DNA from: Litchfieldia salsa
GTDB lineage: Bacteria; Bacillota; Bacilli; Bacillales; Bacillaceae_L
Length of the DNA stretch: 64,000 nucleotides
Assembly (NCBI RefSeq): GCF_900104555.1
Contig: NZ_FNJU01000016.1
Coordinates: 1 to 64,000, forward strand
Reading direction: 5' to 3'
This document shows positions 1 to 6,475 of this stretch, piece by piece. Under the pieces are notes generated by a model. It ran no database searches. It was not told the DNA's origin and saw only the letters and a program-made list of their open reading frames with translations. Position 1 is the stretch's first letter; every line of letters begins with the position of its first letter. A program made the translations under genes and the position numbers.

Positions 1-100
1 AGCCCCGACAGGCATAAGGCAAAGCACGTAGGAAATCTTGTTTTCCGTAGTGATTTGACTTATGACCCCGAGGGGCTAGGCGCTGGAGCTAGACACTAAA
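1..100 (-). repeat. Structured dispersed repeat, copy A (cut by window edge)
   Basis: Read on the minus strand, this stretch matches the segment at 2831-2930 closely. It has the same outer blocks (gtgtctagctccagcgcc, tagcccctcggggtcataag, gccttatgcctg, ggggct) and a diverged centre. The final block of the other copy, rich in GGCGCTTGCGC, would lie left of base 1. The two copies are in opposite orientation. No coding function is evident. Confidence 0.8.
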
Positions 101-130
101 CCAGAGTACGAAATTTTTATACTTTCTTAT

Positions 131-162
131 CTTTTAAAAAAAGATAGAGCATCTGCTCTATC
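131..162 (-). terminator. Rho-independent terminator of the small hypothetical gene
   Basis: A perfect 9-bp stem (GATAGAGCA / TGCTCTATC, 143-151 and 154-162) with a 2-nt loop is followed on the minus strand by a run of seven T. It lies just after the stop codon of the minus-strand gene at 167-388. Confidence 0.75.
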
Positions 163-166
163 CCTT

Positions 167-388
167 TTAAACCTTTATTGATTTAGTTCTGATGTATTTT
201 GTACATTCAGAGGGTTCAGCAATTCGTTTAAATAGTTGAAATAACAATTTATATCTTTCGTCCATCGCTTTTTTTACAACATGATCAATTCTCGAATCAT
301 CCATATCAAGGAGTATTTCCTCTAGCTCTCGTTTTATTAAGTATTCTATTTCCTTCACTTCTCTATTATTTATAAGTAAACCTATCAT
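167..388 (-). CDS. Small hypothetical protein, probably helical
   Basis: This encodes a protein of about 73 residues that I cannot name. It is charged and looks mostly alpha-helical, with no signal peptide, membrane segment or Cys pair (one Cys only). Two adjacent ATG codons are possible starts. The second, at 388, is better spaced from the GGGGTG ribosome site. A strong terminator follows the stop. It is divergent from pdaB and I have a weak impression that similar short proteins occur in other Bacillaceae. No function is assigned. Confidence 0.6.
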   Translation of the reverse strand: MIGLLINNREVKEIEYLIKRELEEILLDMDDSRIDHVVKKAMDERYKLLFQLFKRIAEPSECTKYIRTKSIKV

Positions 389-469
389 CATTTCACCCCA
401 AGTTTATCTTTAGTTCTAGTTATTTCCACTATTAGAGAAATTATGAAATATTTTTTCAATCTAAAATTT

Positions 470-498
470 CTCATATATTGAGTTGACAAGCATATTAT
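470..498 (+). promoter_or_regulatory. Candidate sigma-E promoter of pdaB
   Basis: A -35-like TCATATA (471-477) and a -10-like CATATTAT (491-498) are 13 nt apart. They fit the mother-cell sigma-E pattern (ATATT-type -35, CATAnnnT -10). As I recall, pdaB is a sigma-E gene in B. subtilis. The start codon is 38 nt downstream. The assignment is inferred from motif match only. Confidence 0.55.
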
Positions 499-535
499 GT
501 AGACAAGGAGTTCACTATGTTTTGGGGGGATATAC

Positions 536-1300
536 ATGAATTTTTTCTTCATACTAAATGGAAAAAAAGTTAAGCAAACATTAATTGTTATTGTAGCAGC
601 CTTTTTTACCGCCGGGGTCTTATATATTGAGAATGGAGCGTTAAGTCCAGTATTCTCTTCCGAAGATGGACCAAAGGCCATTTATAAGGGAGAAGAAAAA
701 GAAAAAAAGGTTGCACTTACTTTTAACATTTCATGGGGAGATACGAAAGCTATACCGATTTTAGATGAGTTGAAAAACGCTAAAGTTAGAAATGCTACCT
801 TCTTCTTATCTGCATCATGGGCTGAGAGACATCCTGATGTTGTTGAACGTATTATAGAAGACGGCCATGAAATTGGAAGTATGGGCTATAACTACGACAA
901 TTATACTGATATGGAAGAAACTAAAATTAAAAGAGATATTTTACGTGCTCAAGAGGTATTTGTTAGTTTAGGTGTAAAGAAAGTAAATCTACTTAGACCT
1001 CCAAATGGAAATTTTGATAAAAAGGTGTTAAAAATTGCTGAGTCTATTGGTTACACAGTTATTCATTGGAGTATTGATTCCAAAGATTGGAAAAATCCAG
1101 GTACAGAAGCAATCATCAAGAATGTCGTAAAAGACTTAAACGGTGGGGATATCATTTTACTACATGCGTCAGATTCGGTAAAACAAACACAAAAAGCCCT
1201 ATCCCCTATGATAAAAGAAATTAAGAGCAAGGGTTATGAAAATGCTTCAGTTTCTGCCCTGCTTTCGAATGCGGAAGCAGAAGAACAAGAAATTAAATAA
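536..1300 (+). CDS. pdaB: Polysaccharide deacetylase family sporulation protein PdaB
   Basis: PdaB is a spore-associated member of the NodB/carbohydrate esterase 4 family that is needed for spore stability. One membrane segment (about residues 13-31) precedes a NodB domain (about 57-250). Motif 1 reads TF-Asn64-ISWGD69. Motif 2 lacks both metal His residues (Met116, Tyr120), which is typical of PdaB. Motif 3 is RPPNG. Family members I know have Asp where Asn64 stands, so the catalytic base position is altered here. The ATG follows a GGGGGG ribosome site. The gene is followed by a structured spacer and a shared terminator facing kbaA. The 254-residue length is normal. Confidence 0.93.
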   Translation: MNFFFILNGKKVKQTLIVIVAAFFTAGVLYIENGALSPVFSSEDGPKAIYKGEEKEKKVALTFNISWGDTKAIPILDELKNAKVRNATFFLSASWAERHPDVVERIIEDGHEIGSMGYNYDNYTDMEETKIKRDILRAQEVFVSLGVKKVNLLRPPNGNFDKKVLKIAESIGYTVIHWSIDSKDWKNPGTEAIIKNVVKDLNGGDIILLHASDSVKQTQKALSPMIKEIKSKGYENASVSALLSNAEAEEQEIK

Positions 1301-1303
1301 GTT

Positions 1304-1380
1304 ATTTAGAGGAGTTAAGAGCCCGCCGGTACGAACCTACCTTAGGGGAAAGGTAAGGGAATTACCTCAGTTTTCACACC
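1304..1380. other. Structured GC-rich intergenic segment, pdaB-kbaA
   Basis: This 77-nt spacer is much richer in GC than its surroundings. It can form a hairpin CCTACCTT / AAGGTAAGG (1336-1343 with 1350-1358) or an overlapping one, GGTAA / TTACC (1352-1356 with 1361-1365). The two exclude each other. A shared terminator follows. No open frame or known RNA family was recognised. It may be the 3' tail of pdaB mRNA or a small RNA. Confidence 0.4.
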
Positions 1381-1414
1381 AAAAAAGCTGATCGGCAATC
1401 GATCAGCTTTTTTC
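1381..1414. terminator. Bidirectional terminator between pdaB and kbaA
   Basis: A 12-bp stem (AAAAGCTGATCG / CGATCAGCTTTT) with a 5-nt loop is flanked by A and T runs. It can therefore stop transcription from both convergent genes. It ends just inside the kbaA 3' end. Confidence 0.85.
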
Positions 1415-2002
1415 ATTTGCTATTTTAGGAAGAATTAAAAGTTGATATGCATTACATATTAATAAAGGAATGATCATTAAGTATAGCCAACTTGCTTCAT
1501 TCACTCGCAATGCCGGAAACCATTCAATTATTGATATAACATACATAAAAAACAATGCTGGAACAAACGCATGTTTGTTTGTCATCTTAGTTTTAATGAG
1601 AGCAATTACGATACAATAAATAAAAATGACTAACGCAATTGTTATGTATGATATAAGAGAATCGCCTCGATCTGCAGCAAAGGCTTGGTATCGGAAATAA
1701 ATTAAGTCAAAAAAAACAAATGCAATAATGACCAGTTGAACAGGATTCCACAACTTCCTGAATATTCCCAAACCAAAGCGATGTACTGTTAGATAAGCAA
1801 AAAAGCCCATTTGGCTAATAATACTAAAAATAAATCCTACGCCAATAAGCCAAAGTAAGATTGAAAGGATTTCAATCACATCAACATTTAAAAATAATGG
1901 CTTATATTCACTCCATTTAAGAGCAAAACCTACAATCGAGGTACTTATGGCACCTACAAGTAATGTAGTGAGAAACAATTTAACCCAGTTACGGCTTTTC
2001 AC
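1403..2002 (-). CDS. kbaA: KinB-signalling pathway activation protein KbaA
   Basis: KbaA is an integral membrane protein that B. subtilis needs to activate the KinB branch of the sporulation phosphorelay. The 199 residues are very hydrophobic, with about six predicted membrane spans (around 8-28, 44-72, 88-107, 115-138, 146-163 and 170-190). The start is GTG at 2002, 8 nt after a GGAGG ribosome site. The gene is convergent with pdaB and divergent from gerD, as in B. subtilis. Identification rests on length, hydrophobic pattern and context. Confidence 0.9.
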   Translation of the reverse strand: MKSRNWVKLFLTTLLVGAISTSIVGFALKWSEYKPLFLNVDVIEILSILLWLIGVGFIFSIISQMGFFAYLTVHRFGLGIFRKLWNPVQLVIIAFVFFDLIYFRYQAFAADRGDSLISYITIALVIFIYCIVIALIKTKMTNKHAFVPALFFMYVISIIEWFPALRVNEASWLYLMIIPLLICNAYQLLILPKIANEKS

Positions 2003-2108
2003 AAGAATATCCTCCAGATTCTATTTACTTGAGCATGAACAAGTAAGCTTTACGTTTTGATTTTAACAATGGTTCCTTACTATTTCCATAGCTATATTAT
2101 AACTAAAC

Positions 2109-2137
2109 GTATATTTTTTTGCGATAGTTCCATATTA
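2109..2137 (+). promoter_or_regulatory. Candidate sigma-G promoter of gerD
   Basis: GTATA (2109-2113) and CATATTA (2131-2137) are 17 nt apart, matching the forespore sigma-G pattern (GnATA, CATnnTA). gerD is a known sigma-G gene in B. subtilis. The start codon lies 35 nt further on. Confidence 0.6.
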
Positions 2138-2172
2138 AAGATAGGGATGATTCTTGAAAGGAGCTCAAAAAA

Positions 2173-2751
2173 ATGAAACAATTTAAGGTACTCCTACTTA
2201 TTACTCCTTTTCTCCTGATCATAGGCTGTGCCCCAGCGGAGCAGGGCAGTAATCAAATGGATTATGACCAAACAAAGAAAATGGTCGTTGATATATTAAA
2301 GACTGATGAAGGTAAAAGTGCGATTGAAGAAATATTGGCAGATGAAAGTATGAAACAAAAGTTAATTATGGATCAAGCAATTGTTTCAAAGTCGATTCAA
2401 ACAACACTGACTTCGGACGAAGCAATTGCATTCTGGAAGAAAACCTTTGAAGATCCAAAATTTGTTGAAACCTTTGCAAAAAGTATGCAAGCAGAGCACG
2501 AAAAAATGATTAAGGGGCTCATGAAGGATCCCGAATACCAAGCGATGATGATTGATATCATGAAAGATCCTGAATTAGAAAAAAGATTGCTTGAAACCTT
2601 AAAAAGTCAAGAGTATCGTGGTTATTTACAAACCGTAATGAGCGAAACCTTCGAAAGTCCTTTATACAAGGCGAAGATACAAGATATCCTTATTAAAGCA
2701 GCTGAAGAACAACAGGCGTTAAATTCCGCTGAGAAGAAGGAAGAAGAATAA
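2173..2751 (+). CDS. gerD: Spore germination lipoprotein GerD
   Basis: GerD is a forespore-made lipoprotein that helps cluster nutrient germinant receptors in the spore inner membrane. Residues 1-18 form a lipoprotein signal with lipobox IIGC, so Cys19 should be lipidated. The rest is helical and rich in Lys, Glu and Met, with repeated DPE/DPK segments (about 95-150) typical of the GerD core. The ATG follows AAGGAG. The gene stands alone, with its own sigma-G-like promoter and terminator. The 192-residue length is close to that of homologues. Confidence 0.93.
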   Translation: MKQFKVLLLITPFLLIIGCAPAEQGSNQMDYDQTKKMVVDILKTDEGKSAIEEILADESMKQKLIMDQAIVSKSIQTTLTSDEAIAFWKKTFEDPKFVETFAKSMQAEHEKMIKGLMKDPEYQAMMIDIMKDPELEKRLLETLKSQEYRGYLQTVMSETFESPLYKAKIQDILIKAAEEQQALNSAEKKEEE

Positions 2752-2760
2752 ATCAAAAGA

Positions 2761-2796
2761 AGAACTGACCTCAAAAGGCCAGTTCTTTTTTTGCAA
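2761..2796 (+). terminator. Terminator of gerD
   Basis: The stem AGAACTG-CC / GG-CAGTTCT, with a short purine-rich loop, is followed by seven T. It begins 10 nt after the gerD stop. Confidence 0.8.
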
Positions 2797-2830
2797 GATA
2801 ATAAGAAAGCATATAAATTTCGAACTGGTT

Positions 2831-2953
2831 TTGGTGTCTAGCTCCAGCGCCTAGCCCCTCGGGGTCATAAGTCAAATCACTCCAGAAATCAAGATTTCCT
2901 GCATGATTCGCCTTATGCCTGTTGGGGCTAAACAAGGCGCTTGCGCTTTTCTT
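2831..2953 (+). repeat. Structured dispersed repeat, copy B
   Basis: The element folds on itself through three nested arm pairs: AGCGCC/GGCGCT (2846-2851, 2936-2941), TAGCCCC/GGGGCTA (2852-2858, 2924-2930) and CATAAG/CTTATG (2866-2871, 2912-2917). A fourth small hairpin lies at the centre (about 2880-2905). The matching copy at 1-100 is inverted. The right edge stops 1-2 nt from the salA stop codon. The minus-strand open frame across it is just translated repeat. Confidence 0.85.
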
Positions 2954-2954
2954 A

Positions 2955-4004
2955 TTATATAGTATCAATTAATTTCTGAGCAATGTCCATATAGACTTTA
3001 CCTACTCGGTGATCCTTCGTATAAACTGAAGGTGCAAAGTCGTCATCATTCCAATCTGGCTGTTGTAAAGGTAGTTGGCCTAGTAGTGTTGTTTGAAGCT
3101 CCTCAGATAGCTTTTCTCCCCCACCTTGTCCAAATACATACTCTTTTTCACCTGTTAGCTTACTTTCGAAATAAGACATATTTTCAATTACACCAATTAC
3201 TTCATGATTCGTTTTTATTGCCATGGCACCCGCTCTTGCAGCAACAAAAGCTGCTGTTGGATGTGGTGTCGTAACGATTACTTCTTTACATGATGGAAGC
3301 ATGTTATGAACATCTAAAGCAACATCCCCTGTTCCAGGTGGTAGGTCTAATAGTAGATAATCCAATTTGCCCCACTCTACATCATTGAAGAAATTGCCTA
3401 GCATTTTCCCGAGCATCGGACCTCTCCAAATGACAGGTGAATTATCCTCTACGAAAAAGCCCATTGAGATCACTTTTACACCAAACCGTTCAACAGGTAT
3501 AATCTTTTCTCCCTTGACTACTGGTCTTTTAGTTATACCCATCATATCTGGAACACTGAATCCATAGATATCCGCATCAACCAGACCAACCTTTTTCCCT
3601 AGCCTAGCTAATGAAACTGCTAAATTAACAGAAACAGTTGATTTCCCTACCCCACCTTTACCACTAGCAATTGCGATAAAAGTTGTTTGACTTCCTGGTG
3701 ATAGTAAAGATGTAGCTTCAGACTCATCCTCTTTACTAAATTCCTTTACGATATCTGGTGACAGGTCTGTGAAACGCAAGCCTACTGATTCTGCCCCAGC
3801 TTCTTTTAATGCGTTTACAATTCGATTCTGTAAATGAAGTTGCTCAGAAGTACCTGTCTTTGAAAGGGCAATTTTGACACTGACATGTCCTTTTTCTTCT
3901 TTAATTTTAATCTCTTCAATTGCGTTTGTTTCTTCGAATGTTGTATGTAAAAATGGATCCTTTAGCTTTGATAATAAATTCATTACTTTTTCTTCAGTTA
4001 TCAT
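2955..4004 (-). CDS. salA: Mrp/NBP35-type P-loop ATPase SalA
   Basis: SalA is a Mrp-family ATPase. In B. subtilis it relieves ScoC repression of exoproteases, and related Mrp proteins carry Fe-S clusters. An N-terminal FSCA/DUF59 domain (about 3-85) precedes the ATPase domain with a deviant Walker A, SGKGGVGKS (about 114-122), and a DLPPGTGD switch. I chose ATG 4004, well spaced from GGCGGTG; the GTG at 4013 overlaps that site. It lies just downstream of cwlD, and its 3' end abuts the structured repeat. About 349 residues. Confidence 0.93.
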   Translation of the reverse strand: MITEEKVMNLLSKLKDPFLHTTFEETNAIEEIKIKEEKGHVSVKIALSKTGTSEQLHLQNRIVNALKEAGAESVGLRFTDLSPDIVKEFSKEDESEATSLLSPGSQTTFIAIASGKGGVGKSTVSVNLAVSLARLGKKVGLVDADIYGFSVPDMMGITKRPVVKGEKIIPVERFGVKVISMGFFVEDNSPVIWRGPMLGKMLGNFFNDVEWGKLDYLLLDLPPGTGDVALDVHNMLPSCKEVIVTTPHPTAAFVAARAGAMAIKTNHEVIGVIENMSYFESKLTGEKEYVFGQGGGEKLSEELQTTLLGQLPLQQPDWNDDDFAPSVYTKDHRVGKVYMDIAQKLIDTI

Positions 4005-4085
4005 TATACACACCGCCTATTGTTAGTATCTAAATTTAGTATAGCATAAACATCCTTTATTATTATGTGAGATAACTCATACTAA

Positions 4086-4120
4086 AACAAAAAATACCCG
4101 CCTTATTAATTAGGTGGGTT
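4086..4120 (-). terminator. Terminator overlapping the cwlD stop codon
   Basis: The stem ACCCACCT / AAGGCGGGT is followed by ATTTTTT on the minus strand. Its 5' arm is made of the last sense codons of cwlD, and the stop codon lies in the loop. Confidence 0.75.
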
Positions 4121-4819
4121 CGTTTCATTTGAAAAATACCTAAGAATACCAAGGTACATTGATTCTGCAATTTTTGCCTGATATTCATCCTGTGTTAGCT
4201 TCTTTCTTTCTTCTGGATTTGATAAAAAGCCAACTTCGACTAATGCACCAGGTTTTTTTACATTCTTTAATAAATAGACACCCTTAATCTTTTTAGCTTT
4301 ACGATCGGTGTTCGCAAGATTAATTCGAAGTTCATCTTGTATAAATTTTGCCGCTCTTTCATTCTCACTGTAAGAGCCATAATAAAAAGTTTGGGCTCCA
4401 TTCCATTTCGGAGACGGGATTGCATTTAAGTGGATGCTAAGGAATAACTCCGAATCCGAAGAATTTATCATTTCAACACGATTTCTTAAATCTTCTGATT
4501 TCCGGCGACTATACCCAGACGTATCCTCTGCAGCCAAATCTATATCACTCGTTCTTGTCATTTGAACCAGTGCCCCTTGTTCTTGAAGATAGTCTCTAAG
4601 CTTTAGACTAATTTCCAAAGCAATATCTTTTTCTAGGATGTCACCACTATTTGCTCCTCCATCTACGCCACCATGACCAGGGTCTAGAATAATGATCTTC
4701 CCTGATAGTGGCAAATTCCAAGGATTCAAAGATGGTTTATCTAGAAATTTAACTTGAAGTGCTGAAAATAGTGCAATAATAACAATGATTAATCCGCCTA
4801 GCATTAGTTTTTTTCTCAC
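4106..4819 (-). CDS. cwlD: Germination-specific N-acetylmuramoyl-L-alanine amidase CwlD
   Basis: CwlD removes the peptide side chain from cortex muramic acid. With PdaA it allows formation of the muramic delta-lactam that marks spore cortex for germination lysis. A membrane anchor (about 7-22) precedes an Amidase_3 domain with zinc ligands His49 (DPGHGG), Glu63 and His130 (SIHLNA), and catalytic Glu195 (VEVGFLSN). The start is GTG at 4819, 5 nt after GGAGGGG; an upstream in-frame TTG would place this site inside the gene. 237 residues, the usual length. Confidence 0.95.
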   Translation of the reverse strand: MRKKLMLGGLIIVIIALFSALQVKFLDKPSLNPWNLPLSGKIIILDPGHGGVDGGANSGDILEKDIALEISLKLRDYLQEQGALVQMTRTSDIDLAAEDTSGYSRRKSEDLRNRVEMINSSDSELFLSIHLNAIPSPKWNGAQTFYYGSYSENERAAKFIQDELRINLANTDRKAKKIKGVYLLKNVKKPGALVEVGFLSNPEERKKLTQDEYQAKIAESMYLGILRYFSNETNPPN

Positions 4820-4911
4820 ATTGTCCCCTCCTGCATGTCCCCTCAATAAACTATATGGGACAAGAGAAAGGAATATGAGTAATTATTGACAATCTATTCT
4901 CAACCAAAAAG

Positions 4912-5355
4912 TTAATGCAACTTGAGCCGATACCGTTTCTCGCCTTTGATAAAACCTTCATTCCACCAAGTACCCACATAATGTTCGCAAGTATAATAAA
5001 GACCTTCACTAACCATGTCATAATCACCCGCGTGCGTCCAGTACGTAATAAAGTCATATAAGTTGTCAATTAGATATTTCTCATCATAATAGCTTCTTTG
5101 TTTTACACTTTCTACTGATTCACCATAGTAGCCAAACCTACTGTATCTTGCACCCAATAAGAAAGCTTCAATCGCTATATCCATACACCCTTCTTCTATA
5201 GAAGAAACAAATAAAGTCTTAGAACGCAAGTAGCTTCCAAAGTTATGATTAATATTATTTTTTAAATCCTCTAATGAGATTTCACGTAACATCTTCCGTT
5301 CATAGCTTAATTGTTTTTGGACCTTTTTCTCTTTAAACGTTGTAATTACATTCAT
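4912..5355 (-). CDS. ybaK: YbaK-type DUF2521 protein
   Basis: This is a soluble 147-residue protein of unknown function that sits between rpsI and cwlD in Bacillus genomes. It is rich in Tyr and aromatic residues, with a C-terminal half containing GLYYTCEHYVGTWWNEG. No catalytic motif, signal peptide or membrane segment is visible. The ATG at 5355 follows AAGGGGG. Identity rests on gene order and on family resemblance to DUF2521. Confidence 0.85.
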   Translation of the reverse strand: MNVITTFKEKKVQKQLSYERKMLREISLEDLKNNINHNFGSYLRSKTLFVSSIEEGCMDIAIEAFLLGARYSRFGYYGESVESVKQRSYYDEKYLIDNLYDFITYWTHAGDYDMVSEGLYYTCEHYVGTWWNEGFIKGEKRYRLKLH

Positions 5356-5444
5356 AATTGGAAACCCCCTTATCTCTAGTTTCCGTTATGTGTACTAATT
5401 CATTCCCAATTCACAAACTACCACATCTACCAATATTAGTTAAC

Positions 5445-6317
5445 CTATTGTCTTTTGCTTTGGTATTGTTCTTTTAAATACAAACTGGGAGATAACCCTG
5501 TCACTCTTTTGAAGACGCGGCTAAAATAAAAGGGATTAGAGAAACCTAAAGCATCACTCACCTCAGAAACATTAGAGTTAGAATGAATTAATAGATCAAT
5601 TGCTTGTTCAATCAGTAATTCATTTTGAAATCTCTTTACACTTTTACCTGTATGCTCTTTAAACAATGTACATAAATAGGCATAATTCATGCCTAGCTCA
5701 TTTGCTAATTGTTCTCCGGTGATTCTTTTTTCTTTCGAGTCACGAAGGATAGCTATCATCTGATTCACTATATGGTGTCTATTTGAATTCTCATTTTCTA
5801 AATGGTTCCCATACAGTTCAACAAAGAACTGATGAGCCAAAATACTTAATTGAATAGGTCGTAATGGATTTGGATTTTTATAACAAGCTAGCAGTGCTTT
5901 AAGTTTTGAGATGATATATGCAGGATTATTAACTTGCCCGTACTTAGGCAGTACCAACTGTGAGAGATATACTTCTTCCAAAATCATTGATGACTCCGAA
6001 AAATGCTTATAATCTGAAAGGGTTGAATGATATTGCGGAGGCTCATAAAAATGGATATAGTACCATTTTGTCCCCTTTTCATAGGTTTTTGTTCCTGCAT
6101 GAGCAATATTTCTTCTAAGAAAAAGATATGAACCCGCTTCAATTTGATAATTCTGACCATCTTCATTTACATAAATGCACCCTTCTTCAACAAAGACAAA
6201 CACATTTACCCTTTCCATTTTTCTTGCTGGATGTAGTTGTGTTCCTGACATATCTTTCATGTATCCCATGTCTCTTACTAACGGTAAACTATATGAGTTT
6301 AATTTCACTTGATTCAT
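5445..6317 (-). CDS. AraC-family transcriptional regulator
   Basis: An N-terminal cupin-like sugar-sensing region (about 20-105, with AGSYLFLRRNIAHAG) and a C-terminal double helix-turn-helix (about 185-285) identify an AraC/XylS-type regulator. The signature LGFSNPFYFSRVFKRVTGLSP is split over the second HTH. It is divergent from the GH127 gene, so it probably controls that promoter in response to an arabinose-containing ligand; this is inferred from position. The start follows AAGGGTG. At 290 residues it is full length. It is not part of the conserved rpsI-ybaK order. Confidence 0.9.
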   Translation of the reverse strand: MNQVKLNSYSLPLVRDMGYMKDMSGTQLHPARKMERVNVFVFVEEGCIYVNEDGQNYQIEAGSYLFLRRNIAHAGTKTYEKGTKWYYIHFYEPPQYHSTLSDYKHFSESSMILEEVYLSQLVLPKYGQVNNPAYIISKLKALLACYKNPNPLRPIQLSILAHQFFVELYGNHLENENSNRHHIVNQMIAILRDSKEKRITGEQLANELGMNYAYLCTLFKEHTGKSVKRFQNELLIEQAIDLLIHSNSNVSEVSDALGFSNPFYFSRVFKRVTGLSPSLYLKEQYQSKRQ

Positions 6318-6475
6318 TTTTAGTCACCCTTATCAATTGTTATCTATAATCTATCATAAAAATCTAAAAAAAAGATATGTATTCTGTTAATATGTGAATT
6401 CCTATCTTGTTTTATTTTCATCATAATAAGAATGACTACAAAACTTGAATTAAAATGACAGAGGAGTAGATAAAG

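Noticed and set aside
2771-2968. Minus-strand open frame of 65 codons next to gerD
   Set aside because: It is translated structured repeat, overlaps the salA end and has no sensible ribosome site.
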